A stretch of DNA of 64,000 nt, taken from NCBI GenBank assembly GCA_003021175.1, contig PXQV01000014.1, positions 1 to 64,000 of the forward strand, written 5' to 3'. The notes beneath the pieces are model-generated. The model did no database searches, was not told the origin of the DNA, and saw nothing but the letters and a program-made list of their open reading frames with translations. This DNA comes from Halobacteriales archaeon QH_7_66_36 (GTDB taxonomy: Archaea > Halobacteriota > Halobacteria > Halobacteriales > Haloarculaceae). Below are positions 8,498 through 17,360 of the stretch, piece by piece. Position 1 is the stretch's first letter, and every line of letters starts with the position of its first letter. Made by a program: the position numbers and the translations under genes.

Positions 8498-10120
8498 ATG
8501 AGAGAGGACACGCTCGTGGAGTGGCGCGAGTGGGGCCCGGAGGCGTTCGCGGAGGCCGAACGGACGGGCAAGCCGCTCCTGCTGTCGCTGTCTGCGCCGT
8601 GGTGTGTCGCCTGCGACGAGATGGACCGGACGACGTACGCGGACCCCCGCTTCGCCGGCCACCTGAAGGACGGCTTCGTCCCCGTGCGCGTCGACATCGA
8701 CCGCCAGCCCCGCGTTCGGGAGCGGTACAACATGGGCGGCTTCCCCTCGACGGTGTTCTGCACGCCGGACGGCCGCATCATCACCGGCGCGGGAGCGCTC
8801 GGCCCGGAGGGGTTCCGCTCGGCGCTCGACACGGTGCGCGAGACGTGGGACGCGAAGGGGACGGAGGCCGGCAGTGTCCCCCGCGCGCTCCAAGACCCCG
8901 ACCCGCCGGCCGGGCAGGTCACCGCCGACGTCGAGGCGCACTTCGTCGAACAGGTCGCCGCCTCGTTCGACGAGGAGTTCGGCGGCTGGGGGACGGACGC
9001 CAAGTTCCCCCTGCCCCGAACCGTGGCGTTCGCCGCCAAGCGCGACCGCGACCGCGCGGAGCGCACCCTACAGGCGGTACAGACCCATCTCTACGACACC
9101 TACGACGGCGGCTTCTACCGCTACGCGACGAATCGCAACTGGGGCGGCCAGCTCCACCGCGAGAAGCTGACCGACGAGAACGCGGCGCTCGTGCGCGCCT
9201 TCGCGGCCGGCTATCTCTACACCGGCGAGGAGAGCTACCGCGAGACGGCCGCGGGCACCGTCGAGTATCTCACGACCGACCTCTGGACCGACGACGCCTT
9301 CGCCGGCTCGCAGGCCGGCGGCGACTACTACGCGCTCGACCCGACCGACCGCGAAGGGACCGACCCGCCGCGGGTCGACGACACCGTCTACGCCGACCGG
9401 AACGGGCTGGCGGCTGACGCGCTCTTCCGCTTCGGCGCGTACACGGACGACGAGCGGGCGACGCGCTACGCCGAGCGCGCGCTCGATCACGTGCTCGACA
9501 CGCTCGTCGAAGGCGGCACCGTGGCTCACTTCGACGGCGCGAGCGAGACGGGTCTCCTGCTCGACGGCGCGCGCGTCCTGCTCGGCCTCACCGCCGGCGT
9601 ACAGGCGACCGGCGCGGATCGCTACGCCGACGCCGCTCGCGCCGTCGCGGACGCGACGCTCGACCTGCAGGCGGCGGACGGTGCCTTCCTCGACGGGCCA
9701 CGCGAGGGTGCGGGCCTGCTCGACCGGCCGCTTCGCCCGCTGGACGCGAACGTCGAACTCGCCCACGCGCTGATCGACCTCGCGGCCATCACGGGCGAGG
9801 ACCGCTACCGCGAGGCGGCCGGCGACGCGCTGGCCGCCTTCGCCGGGGCCGCGACGCGGATGGGCGCGGACGTGGCCGACTACGGCGCTGCCTGTGCCCG
9901 CCACGTCTACGACCCGCTGGTCATCGAGACGCCGCCGACCGGGTCGGACCTCCACCGTGCCGCGTGGCGCGTCGCCGACCACGAGAAGGTCGTCGTCCCG
10001 GGCGACCGCGAGACCGCAGTCGTGATCCGCGGCGGTGAACGCACCGATCCCGCGGGTACTCCCGAAGCGTTGATGCAGCAGGCCGCCGCGACGCGACCCG
10101 AGATGCTCGTCGAGGACTGA
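8498..10120 (+). CDS. Thioredoxin-domain protein, DUF255/YyaL (SPATA20) family
   Basis: 540 residues from ATG 8498 (MREDTLVEWREWGPEAFAEA). The N-terminal thioredoxin-like domain (about 1-130) has the SAPWCVACDEMD redox motif (CxxC), YNMGGFPSTVF and a cis-proline region. The rest is an alpha/alpha-barrel of six-hairpin glycosidase type (FGGWGTDAKFP, YDGGFYRYATNRNW, DENAALVRAFAAGYL). Usual family members have about 550-700 residues, so this one is a shorter archaeal form. Cytosolic, with no signal peptide. The family's biochemical activity is not established; a redox role is inferred from CxxC. Confidence 0.85.
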   Translation: MREDTLVEWREWGPEAFAEAERTGKPLLLSLSAPWCVACDEMDRTTYADPRFAGHLKDGFVPVRVDIDRQPRVRERYNMGGFPSTVFCTPDGRIITGAGALGPEGFRSALDTVRETWDAKGTEAGSVPRALQDPDPPAGQVTADVEAHFVEQVAASFDEEFGGWGTDAKFPLPRTVAFAAKRDRDRAERTLQAVQTHLYDTYDGGFYRYATNRNWGGQLHREKLTDENAALVRAFAAGYLYTGEESYRETAAGTVEYLTTDLWTDDAFAGSQAGGDYYALDPTDREGTDPPRVDDTVYADRNGLAADALFRFGAYTDDERATRYAERALDHVLDTLVEGGTVAHFDGASETGLLLDGARVLLGLTAGVQATGADRYADAARAVADATLDLQAADGAFLDGPREGAGLLDRPLRPLDANVELAHALIDLAAITGEDRYREAAGDALAAFAGAATRMGADVADYGAACARHVYDPLVIETPPTGSDLHRAAWRVADHEKVVVPGDRETAVVIRGGERTDPAGTPEALMQQAAATRPEMLVED

Positions 10121-10141
10121 AGGGTTTTCCACTCTCGTGAA

Positions 10142-10451
10142 GGCGGTGTTCAGATAATGGGTCGTCGCTCGACAGAGTGACTGCGATGGGTGGGACTGAA
10201 AGAGGCCGTCATCGGCGGCGAAGCCGCCGATTGCTCGGGAGAGCTTTGCTCTCCCGGTGGGCGCTCGATCCGGCCCCGGCGAAGTAAGCACCGCAGCAAC
10301 GCGAGGAGCGCAACGAGTCGCGGACAGCGGGTGGCGGAGCCACCTCGGGCCGTGCGAGCGGCCTACGGCCGCGAGCAGACGGTCGAGCGCCCGGGGGCTT
10401 TCTACACCTTGTCATCCTCTTAGTCGCCGGAATCGCTCTTATCTGAACCCC
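10142..10451 (+). repeat. Modular inverted-repeat element, copy A (direct cassette)
   Basis: 310 bp intergenic element. Terminal inverted repeats are exact over GTTCAGATAA (10148-10157) and TTATCTGAAC (10439-10448). Core motif GGGTGGGACTGAAAGAGGCC lies at about 10188-10207. Two hairpins follow directly (CGGCGGCGAAGCCGCCG and GGGAGAGCTTTGCTCTCCC, 10213-10256). Then come a GTAAGCACCGCAGC block and the hairpin cassette 10325-10380 with stems GGTGGCGGAGCCACC and GCGGCCTACGGCCGC. It closes with GGGGGCTTTCTACACC. Related copies lie at 18727, 35136 and 40193. No reading frame is convincing. It could be a MITE-like element, a structured RNA gene or both. Confidence 0.8.
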
Positions 10452-10503
10452 ACTTCGCAAACGGACGCCGCGTTTTTGTGCCGGCGCGGCGTGCGAGAGC
10501 GTA

Positions 10504-11310
10504 ATGGCCGAACTCCGCGATCTCGGGCTGTCTGAGTACGAGGAGCAAACCTATCGGTCGCTGCTCGACACCGGGCCGACAACGGCCAAGGAGTTGTCAC
10601 AGAACAGCGGCGTGCCGATGGGCCGCATCTACGACGTGTTGAACGGCCTCGAAGGGTCCGGACTGGTTCGGTCGCAGTCGGCGAGTCGGCCGAAGAAGTA
10701 CGTCGCCGTCGAGCCGTCGACGGCGCTCGACCGCCTACTCGCGGAGCGGACGCGCGAGTTGGAGACGCGCCAAGAGCAGTATGAGTCCATCGCCGACGAA
10801 CTGCGGGCGGAACTGGACCCAGCGGAGCCGCGCGGCGAGACGTTCTGGACCGCCGCAGTCGGGCGCGAGGAGACGGCCAACCTCCTCATCGAGCGGCTCG
10901 GCACCGCAGACGAGGCGGTGGTGAGCGTCCTGTCGGCACAGACGCCGCATCTGTTCGATATGGACCGGTACGGCGCGGAGCTGCTGGACGCGCTCGTCGA
11001 CGCCCTCGACCGAGGGGCCGCCGTTCGGCTGCTGTTGCGCCGGGAGATAGTGCCGGAACTGCCGCCGGAGATCGGCGTCCGTTACCGCGACTCGCTGACC
11101 GACCACGACCGCTTCGAGGTGCGGACGGTGCCGGAGCTATCGGGGACGTTCACGCTCATCGACGACGTGGAAACGGTGGTCGAGGTTCCGCATCCGCTGG
11201 ACCGGGCGGCGACGTTCGGCGTCGTCGACCTGACCGACGGAGAGTTCGCCGCGTCCGTTCGCGAGGCGTTTCGCCCGCGGTGGCAGAGCGCAGAGCCGCT
11301 GTCGTTTTAG
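10504..11310 (+). CDS. TrmB-family transcriptional regulator
   Basis: 268 residues. N-terminal TrmB winged helix (about 1-75): [38 protein letters not shown] and a wing with SGLVRSQ. A coiled segment (75-105) is followed by a C-terminal PLD-like sensor domain ([32 protein letters not shown]), the TrmB_C-like effector fold. Such regulators sense sugars or metabolites in haloarchaea; the ligand is unknown here. It stands alone downstream of repeat copy A, and its stop overlaps the convergent mptA stop by four bases (11307-11310). Confidence 0.85.
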   Translation: MAELRDLGLSEYEEQTYRSLLDTGPTTAKELSQNSGVPMGRIYDVLNGLEGSGLVRSQSASRPKKYVAVEPSTALDRLLAERTRELETRQEQYESIADELRAELDPAEPRGETFWTAAVGREETANLLIERLGTADEAVVSVLSAQTPHLFDMDRYGAELLDALVDALDRGAAVRLLLRREIVPELPPEIGVRYRDSLTDHDRFEVRTVPELSGTFTLIDDVETVVEVPHPLDRAATFGVVDLTDGEFAASVREAFRPRWQSAEPLSF

Positions 11311-12230
11311 TCGTTCATCTCCTCGCTGAGTCGGCCGAACTCGGCGACTCGCTCCGCGTGTGCGTTGTGCTGGTGGATCGACTCGTCGTTCGACTGCTCC
11401 ATTCGAATGACGGCGCTGTCGGACACGTCGAGCTGCTCGACGGCGAGTTCCGCCATGGCGCGCACGCAGTCCTCGACGAACTTCGCGTCGGCGTGCGCCT
11501 CGTAGGTCATGTGATCCTCGTCGGGCCGTTTGGCGAAGTTGTAGATACGCGCCGACATCGAGTCGCGCGCGATATCGATCAGGTCGTGGAGCTCCACGGC
11601 CGGCGTGCCGTCCGTCTCGACGGTGAGCGTCGCGTGGCCTCGCTGGCTGTGGCCCGGCTGTGGCACCTCGTCGAGGAACTGCTCGGCGACCGACTCCTCG
11701 ACGCCGAGGTCGGCGAGCGTCTCGCGGGCGCGGGCCTCGCTCATCCCCTGCGAACACGGACAGACGGTCATCCCGACGACGTGACACCCGATCTCCTCGC
11801 GGGTGCCGTCCTCGTCGGCGGTTGCGCTGGCGATGATGTCCGCCGTCGCCTGTGTCGACCGGCCCGAGGCGGGCGTGTCCTCGCGGATGACGTACTCGGC
11901 TTCCATCCGCACCTCGGCGCGCGAGGTGTACTCGTGTTTCTCCATCAGCCGCTCGGCCACGTCGCCACAGATGTCCTCGACGCGCTCGCCGGGCTCGGCG
12001 ACCGCTTCCTCCAGTATCTCGTCGACGACCTCCATGTTGCGAGACATGTCGATCCCTTTGCGCCACTTCGGCAGGTCGACGTACACCTCGAACTCGGCCA
12101 TGAGGACGATGGGTCGGTCCGCCTCGCGGTCGAGCTTCACGAGCTTCTCCACTCCCGTTACGCCGACCCGATTGAGGCCGACGCTCACGTCCGGACGGTC
12201 CGCCTGCACGTCCGGGAGTTGCTTACTCAT
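11307..12230 (-). CDS. mptA: GTP cyclohydrolase MptA (FolE2/COG1469 family)
   Basis: 307 residues from ATG 12230 ([20 protein letters not shown]). The family signature [20 protein letters not shown] is present, as are [14 protein letters not shown] and the conserved N-terminal [12 protein letters not shown] block. The product acts in the cytosol on GTP to make the cyclic dihydroneopterin phosphate precursor of archaeal pterins (methanopterin-like or folate cofactors). Length matches archaeal MptA of about 305-315 residues. It is followed downstream by the convergent trmB-like gene and preceded by NAD kinase on the same strand. Confidence 0.92.
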   Translation of the reverse strand: MSKQLPDVQADRPDVSVGLNRVGVTGVEKLVKLDREADRPIVLMAEFEVYVDLPKWRKGIDMSRNMEVVDEILEEAVAEPGERVEDICGDVAERLMEKHEYTSRAEVRMEAEYVIREDTPASGRSTQATADIIASATADEDGTREEIGCHVVGMTVCPCSQGMSEARARETLADLGVEESVAEQFLDEVPQPGHSQRGHATLTVETDGTPAVELHDLIDIARDSMSARIYNFAKRPDEDHMTYEAHADAKFVEDCVRAMAELAVEQLDVSDSAVIRMEQSNDESIHQHNAHAERVAEFGRLSEEMND

Positions 12231-12299
12231 CACCGGAGGGAGGAGCGGGCGGCGTTTAGGGGTTACTCTCGGCGACGCTCGTGGGAGTCACGCCGGCGA

Positions 12300-13112
12300 C
12301 TACTCCAACTTCTCCAGCGCGGCGAAGAAATCGAGCTGCGGCCCGGTGACGCGCACCGGTTCGTCCCCGCGTCGGACCGTCAACTCCGCCGGTGGCTCCA
12401 CGCTCGCGCGGGTCCGACCGTCGGCGATAGCGTACGCCGTCTCTGCACCCGAGACGCGAACCGTCACCTCGGAGTCGGGGGCGACGACCAGCGACGGCAT
12501 CGCTCCCTCGGCACACATCTCGGTGACGACGAGGCCGTCGACCTCCGGGTGGACGAGCGGTCCGCCCTCCGAGAGATTGTACGCCGACGACCCGGTCGGC
12601 GTCGCCACGATGACCCCGTCGGCGTGCGTCTCGGAGTACGGCTCTCCGTCGAGTCTGACCTCGATGTCGGTCCCGTTGCCGTGCCCGCGCTGTGCGCCGA
12701 GGACGGCGATCTCGTTGAGCGCCGCCGGGAGGTCGACGCCCGCGCCGCTGGCTTCGACGCGCGTCAACTCCCGGTACTCGGCCGTGCCGGCGCGGATAGC
12801 CCCGACCGTGTCGGTGACCACCTCGACCGCCTCTGACGGCGGCACGACGTTGAGAAAGCCGACCTCGCCGAGATTGACCCCGAGCAGCGGCGCCGTGCCG
12901 ACGCCTCGCGCCGTGTAGAGAAACGTGCCGTCGCCGCCGATGGAGACGACCAGATCACAGTCGTCCATCTCGGAGTGGGGGACGCCCTCGCGGCCGAGTT
13001 CCGTCGCGGTCTCCGTATCGAGCGACACGGTGGCGTCGAGCGTCTCGACGAGCTCCGCGGCCAGCGACACCGCTCGGTCGTCGGTTCGCTGTGCCACGAC
13101 GCCTACGTGCAT
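12300..13112 (-). CDS. nadK: NAD(+) kinase (ATP/polyphosphate-type)
   Basis: 270 residues from ATG 13112 (MHVGVVAQRTDDRAVSLAAE). A 33-residue upstream in-frame extension is Arg/Gly-rich and not conserved. Motifs: GGDGT (in LVVSIGGDGTFLYTARG), NEIAVLGAQRGHG and GVIVATPTGSSAYNLSEGGP, the NAD-binding and catalytic blocks. It phosphorylates NAD+ to NADP+. It is probably transcribed alone or with mptA, 69 bp downstream. Confidence 0.92.
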   Translation of the reverse strand: MHVGVVAQRTDDRAVSLAAELVETLDATVSLDTETATELGREGVPHSEMDDCDLVVSIGGDGTFLYTARGVGTAPLLGVNLGEVGFLNVVPPSEAVEVVTDTVGAIRAGTAEYRELTRVEASGAGVDLPAALNEIAVLGAQRGHGNGTDIEVRLDGEPYSETHADGVIVATPTGSSAYNLSEGGPLVHPEVDGLVVTEMCAEGAMPSLVVAPDSEVTVRVSGAETAYAIADGRTRASVEPPAELTVRRGDEPVRVTGPQLDFFAALEKLE

Positions 13113-13350
13113 CGTCGGCGCTTCGACGGGCGCTGGAATAAGCGTCACGACGCCGGACGGTCGCGTGAGGCCGCGCGCTCCGTCACCGGTCGTGACCCGC
13201 CAGAGGCACACGGGTCACTCGCATACGCCCCCGGCGCGTCGGTTTCGGCAGAAGTTGGCGGAGTTACTCGACGGCCCCCCGAACGACCGGCCACACTTAT
13301 CCGGCTTCGCTCGCAAGATTTTGTATGATTCGGGCAGAGGTGACCTCGCG

Positions 13351-14280
13351 GTGAGCGGGGATTCGGACGAGGACGACTGGTTCGAATCCGGCGTCGGCGA
13401 GGAATCCGAGACGGACACCGACACGTCCGACGCCGAGCCTGCCGAGGGCGAGAGCCTCGACACTACGGATCCGTTCGACGCCGACGGGCCGGCAGACGCG
13501 GAGGGAGAGAGTCTGTTCGACGACAGCTTCGGCTCCGCGTTCGAGGGTGGCGACGGCGACGGCTTCGACGAGGACTTCGAGTCGAACATCCCGCGTATCG
13601 ACATCGGCGTCGAGGGGCTCGACGAGATGGTACAGGGCGGCGTCCCGTCGCGGTCGCTGATGGTCGTCATCGGCTCGGCCGGGACCGGGAAGACCACCTT
13701 CGGACTCCAGTTCCTCCGTCGCGGCCTCCAGAACGACGAGAAGGCCGTCTTCATCACGCTCGAAGAGACGCGAGACGCCATCCTCGCAACCGCCGACGAG
13801 AAGGGGTGGGACTTCGGCACGCACGTCGAGGAGGGCCGACTCGCCATCGTCGACCTCGACCCGGTCGAGATGGCCAACTCCCTGTCGTCGATCCGGAGCG
13901 ACCTCCCGCGACTCGTCGACGATTTCGGTGCCGAACGGCTCGTCTTGGACTCCGTCTCGCTGTTGGAGATGATGTACGACGACCAAGCGGAGCGCCGCAC
14001 CGAGGTGTTCGACTTCACCAAGGCGCTCAAGCGCGCCGGCGTCTCGACGATGCTCACCTCCGAGGCGAGCGAAGGGAACTCGTACGCCTCTCGACACGGC
14101 ATCATCGAGTATCTCACCGACGCCGTCTTCGTCCTCCAGTACGTCCGCTCGGAGTTTCAGGAGACGCGACTGGCCGTCGAGGTGCAGAAGATACGGAACA
14201 CCAACCACTCGCGAGAGACGAAGCCCTACGAGATCACCGACAGCGGCATCTCGGTGTACCAGCAGGCGAACATCTTCTAG
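13351..14280 (+). CDS. Single-domain KaiC-like RecA-superfamily ATPase
   Basis: 309 residues from GTG 13351 (VSGDSDEDDWFESGVGEE), preceded by GGTGACC. A TTG at 13321 is a possible longer start. The first 80 residues are an acidic disordered tail. Residues 85-309 form one KaiC domain with IPRIDIGVEGLDEMVQGGVP, Walker A GSAGTGKTTFG, catalytic Glu pair in TLEETRDAIL, Walker B LVLDSVSLLE and C-terminal EITDSGISVY. Archaeal single-domain KaiC proteins are linked to signal transduction or motility regulation; the partner is unknown here. Confidence 0.8.
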   Translation: MSGDSDEDDWFESGVGEESETDTDTSDAEPAEGESLDTTDPFDADGPADAEGESLFDDSFGSAFEGGDGDGFDEDFESNIPRIDIGVEGLDEMVQGGVPSRSLMVVIGSAGTGKTTFGLQFLRRGLQNDEKAVFITLEETRDAILATADEKGWDFGTHVEEGRLAIVDLDPVEMANSLSSIRSDLPRLVDDFGAERLVLDSVSLLEMMYDDQAERRTEVFDFTKALKRAGVSTMLTSEASEGNSYASRHGIIEYLTDAVFVLQYVRSEFQETRLAVEVQKIRNTNHSRETKPYEITDSGISVYQQANIF

Positions 14281-14532
14281 AACCCACTTTTTGCACCTCC
14301 TTCGCGGCCCTTCGGGCCGCTCAGTCGGGCAAAAACTTGGGGAAAATATGCGCGCCTGCTCCTGCCGCGGCGCAAACCGCGCGCCGCGTTAGTCCGCGGG
14401 CGCTACGGGACTCGCTACGCTCGTCCCGAGGACTGCGTGGCGGCGGACCGGCAACCCGCTCACTTCGCTCGCTCGGCGGATACGTACCACCAGCAGTGAC
14501 AGGATACTCGCGAGCCCGGTTCCGGATGCGCC
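14281..14532. other. Non-coding stretch with a long hairpin at its left end
   Basis: 252 bp after the KaiC-like gene. Bases 14288-14336 can fold as an outer stem TTTTTGC / GCAAAAA around an inner hairpin GCGGCCCTTCGGGCCGC. This may terminate or end-protect the transcript. Further right are palindromes GGGACTCGCTACGCTCGTCCC (about 14407-14427) and CTTCGCTCGCTCGG. This sequence does not share the core of the 10.1/18.7/35.1/40.2 kb element family. Confidence 0.45.
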
Positions 14533-14856
14533 TCAGTACAGCACACCACCGAGCGGCACATCTGCCTCGGGCGTCACGAGCACCGGATTCCCGTCCTCGT
14601 CCGGGACGCCGACCGTCAGCACCTTCGACTCGAAGCCGGCAATGTTGACCGTGCCGAGGCCGGTCGCACACAGCACGCGCGTCCCCGGCAGTTCGTCGAT
14701 GTCGTGGTTGTAGAGTAGCTGCGCGGCCGATCCGGCTTCGCGGTCGCCGAGGTCGATGCGGAGTTTCGCCAGCTTCGGCTTGCGCGCCGCGGTGAACGCC
14801 TCCGCCTCCTCGATACGACCGACGACGACCGTGCTATCGAGCGGTGACTCGGACAC
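14533..14856 (-). CDS. tRNA-binding OB-fold protein (CsaA / Trbp111-like)
   Basis: 107 residues from GTG 14856 (VSESPLDSTVVVGRIEEAEA). It has the tRNA-binding domain pattern: VVGRIEEAEAFTAARKPKLA, KLRIDLGDREAG, LLYNHDIDELPG, VLCATGLGTVNIAGFES, ending DVPLGGVLY. CsaA and Trbp111 proteins of about 110 residues bind structured RNA or act as chaperones. A longer Arg-rich upstream frame is a shadow and was rejected. It lies head-to-tail 41 bp downstream of a broken coiled-coil gene. Confidence 0.82.
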   Translation of the reverse strand: MSESPLDSTVVVGRIEEAEAFTAARKPKLAKLRIDLGDREAGSAAQLLYNHDIDELPGTRVLCATGLGTVNIAGFESKVLTVGVPDEDGNPVLVTPEADVPLGGVLY

Positions 14857-14897
14857 GTCTGCACGTCGCCGCGCCGCGTCAAAAAGCCAGCCGTCGT

Positions 14898-15591
14898 CTA
14901 CCCGTCGCGCGGGTTGGATTCGACCCCAGAGACCGCCGCGGCGATGGCGTCTTCGTCCTCGTCGAGATCGGTCGGCGGCTGTGCGCCGCCGTCGGCGTCG
15001 GTCCCCCGGAAGTCGAGACCGGATCCGATTCGTCCGAGGCATCTTGTCCGGCGAGGACGGCCGCCAGCGACTCCCGCATCGACCGGAGTTCGCGCACCTC
15101 GGAGGTCAGCGTCGCGATTTCCTCGCGCATCGATCCCACGTCGTCGCGGACGTGTTCGATCTCCGTCGCGAGGTCGTCGGCGTTCTCCCGTACGTCGTCG
15201 ATCTCAGCGGACAGTTCCTCGTTGGTTCCGTCGATTCGGGTTTCGAGGTCGGTGACATCTTCGTCGATCCGGTCGAAGAGCTCCGAGACGGTGCCGTGTT
15301 CGTCGACGAAATCTTCCAGCGCCGAGCTGTACGCTCCGAACTTCTCGACACGGGCGCTCAGGTGGTCGAGACGCATCTCCACGCTCCGTTGTCCGGGCGT
15401 CGGACGCTCGTTACCAGCGGATTCCGCGTGGTCCGCAGGCGAGTCGTCGTCGCTGTCGGTCGTCTCCTCGCCTGAAACGGGTCGCTGATGTCGACCTCCG
15501 CCGGCTCGTCAGTGGCCGCCTCCGATCCGTCGTCCAGATCGTCGAGTTCGGGGCCCGACGGCACCTCGTCGGCGTCCACCGTTCGGGTCAC
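14898..15591 (-). pseudogene. Acidic coiled-coil protein, reading frame shifted twice
   Basis: From GTG 15591 (VTRTVDADEVPSGPELDDLD) the frame runs to about 15476. There a +1 shift restores GEETTDSDDDSPADHAESAG and the coiled coil LSARVEKFGAYSSALEDFVD ... EIDDVRENADDLATEIEHVR. A second shift in a GGGGG run near 15010 restores GTDADGGAQPPTDLDEDEDA and a tail ending SNPRDG at TAG 14900-14898. Unshifted frames give Arg/Pro/Thr-rich nonsense, so the shifts are real in this sequence. The product would be a roughly 230-residue cytosolic coiled-coil protein of unknown function. An intact ATG-initiated segment (15376 downwards) could still express the coiled coil. Confidence 0.55.
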
Positions 15592-15830
15592 CTATACGTC
15601 TCCCTATGAGACGGTGTGTTCCCCACCACGGTCCATCACGTCAACCATTGTATAATCCTTCGCTGACGGCGTTAGTCGAGTTACGATAAAACGCCCGTAT
15701 CTCTTCATGCCGTGAGAACGCGAATATAGGAAGCTAACGCGCCGGCGCGTCGAGCTGAATACCGCCGCGAGACGCCGTGTGAGGCCGATTTTACTGATCG
15801 TACTGTCCAAAGTGACGCCTGCCGTGGCCG

Positions 15831-16529
15831 TTACTGCTCGACGACGGCCAGTCCGTTCTCGGTGAGACGGAAGCGAGCGGTGTCGCCGGCGGGCTTCGAA
15901 CGGTGTTTTTCGAGCGTCACGCGACGGTTGCCGCCGCGGAACCGCTCGACGCGAAGCACGACGCCCGACCAGTGGGTGAGGGTGTTGCCGCCGAGCGGCC
16001 GAACCCGGTCGCTCTCGCTCTCCGGGTCGGCGAACACCTGATTGGTGATCACGACGGCGATGTCGTGTTTCCGGGCGAGCGAGAGCAGATGCGTCACCTG
16101 TCGAGTGACGCGTCGCAGCGCCTCGCCGCCGTCCGAGCCGTCGCGCTCCAGCCGGTAGAACCCGGTCGCGGAGTCGAGGACGATCAGCTCGACGCGCTCG
16201 GCAAACTCCTCGGCGTCGCGGACGGCCTCTGCCTGCTCCTCGAAGTCGAGCGCGTCGGTGACGATCACCCGGCCCGCGATGTCGTCGACGGTCTGGCCGT
16301 CACGCGCCCGTGCCTGCGCAAGCTGCTCGAAGCGGTCGACCGAGATCCCTTCCGTGTCGACGTAGAGTGCCGAGTCGCCTTCGGCGGCGGCTTCGACGGC
16401 GGCCGCGAGCGCGAGATTCGTCTTGCCCGCGGCCGGCGGGCCGTACACCTGCGTGACCGTGCCGCGGTCGAACCCCCCGCCCAGCAGCTCGTCGACGCTC
16501 GCACACCCCGTCGGGATCGGGTCGCTCAC
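15831..16529 (-). CDS. radB: DNA repair and recombination protein RadB
   Basis: 232 residues from GTG 16529 (VSDPIPTGCASVDELLGGGF). RecA-fold motifs: Walker A GPPAAGKTN, Walker B VELIVLDSATGFYR, and the C-terminal NTLTHWSGVVLRVERF / VTLEKHRSKP block. It lacks the N-terminal helix-hairpin-helix domain of RadA, as expected for the RadB paralogue. It acts in homologous recombination as a recombination mediator, with genetic support in Haloferax. It is divergent from the RNase H-like gene at 16607. Confidence 0.92.
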   Translation of the reverse strand: MSDPIPTGCASVDELLGGGFDRGTVTQVYGPPAAGKTNLALAAAVEAAAEGDSALYVDTEGISVDRFEQLAQARARDGQTVDDIAGRVIVTDALDFEEQAEAVRDAEEFAERVELIVLDSATGFYRLERDGSDGGEALRRVTRQVTHLLSLARKHDIAVVITNQVFADPESESDRVRPLGGNTLTHWSGVVLRVERFRGGNRRVTLEKHRSKPAGDTARFRLTENGLAVVEQ

Positions 16530-16606
16530 GCCCGAGGGTTCGCCGGCATCGATGAAAAGGTCCCGTTTCCCGCGTCGCTTATGTCCGCGCGTTCGAATCG
16601 TCTCTC

Positions 16607-17356
16607 GTGTTGGTCGTCGCGACGGCGGATTTCGAGCTGTATCACGAGGTCGTCGCCGCGCTCCGCGACCGTGGCGTGACGTTCACCACGGCCGAACCCG
16701 GCGACGACCTCCCGGAGTGTGAGGTGGTGATCACCGGTGACGACGACCCGATCCACGAACCGCAACTTCCGGGTGACGTCGCGCTCGTCCGCGCCTCTGC
16801 CGACGAGTCGCGCCGCGCGGTCGAGGAGGCGCTCGCGCTCCTGCGCGGCGGGTCGGGCCGCACCGTCGTCGGCATCGACCCCGGCGAGCGCCCCGGCATT
16901 GCGGTGCTGTCGGGCGATACGGTCGTCGCGGCGTTCCACGTCCCGCTGACCGAGGCCGCCGACACCGTCCGCGCCGAGATCGAGGACGCGCCCGACCCGC
17001 TCGTCCGTATCGGCGACGGCGCGCGCCTACAGGGCGCGAAGCTCGTCGACGAACTCTCCGACACGCCGCTCGAACTCGTCGACGAGACGGGGACGACGCC
17101 GCATCTCGGCACCGGGGCTCGCGGCATGGGTGACGTGCTCGCGGCCGTCAACATCGCCCGACTCGACGGGGAACGCGTCGACTCGCGCGACATCGAACCG
17201 ACGAAGGGGGAGATACAGACGATCAAGAACCGGTCGCGCGAGCGGAGCGAGGACGACCGCACTATCAGCGAACTCCTCGCGCGTCGGGTCGCCGCCGGCG
17301 ACCTCACGGTCGAGGAAGCGCTCGCGGAACACCGGGAGGGAGACGACGAAGCGTAG
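16607..17356 (+). CDS. Conserved haloarchaeal protein with RNase H/RuvC-like core
   Basis: 249 residues from GTG 16607 (GTG TTG GTC; LVVATADFELYHEVVAAL). Residues 1-75 form a small alpha/beta domain. Residues 85-170 start VVGIDPGERPGIAVLSGDTV, the Asp-bearing first strand of an RNase H/RuvC-like fold, and continue RAEIEDAPDPLVRIGDGARL and HLGTGARGMGDVLAAVNIAR. The C-terminal 60 residues are charged and helical. Nuclease activity is not assured because I see the first Asp but not a full DED set. The position next to radB suggests, but does not prove, a link to DNA metabolism. Confidence 0.6.
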   Translation: MLVVATADFELYHEVVAALRDRGVTFTTAEPGDDLPECEVVITGDDDPIHEPQLPGDVALVRASADESRRAVEEALALLRGGSGRTVVGIDPGERPGIAVLSGDTVVAAFHVPLTEAADTVRAEIEDAPDPLVRIGDGARLQGAKLVDELSDTPLELVDETGTTPHLGTGARGMGDVLAAVNIARLDGERVDSRDIEPTKGEIQTIKNRSRERSEDDRTISELLARRVAAGDLTVEEALAEHREGDDEA

Positions 17357-17360
17357 CCGC

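Noticed and set aside
11280-12836. 518-codon plus-strand frame over mptA and NAD kinase
   Set aside because: Antisense to two well-recognised genes; no motif of its own.
14281-14532. Candidate fifth member of the modular repeat family
   Set aside because: It has hairpins but lacks the GTGGGACTGAAAGGGG core, the GTGTTCAGATAA ends and the cassette linkers.
15604-15810. 68-codon minus-strand frame between radB and the coiled-coil gene
   Set aside because: Arg/Ser-rich, no acidic haloarchaeal bias and no recognised motif; treated as intergenic.
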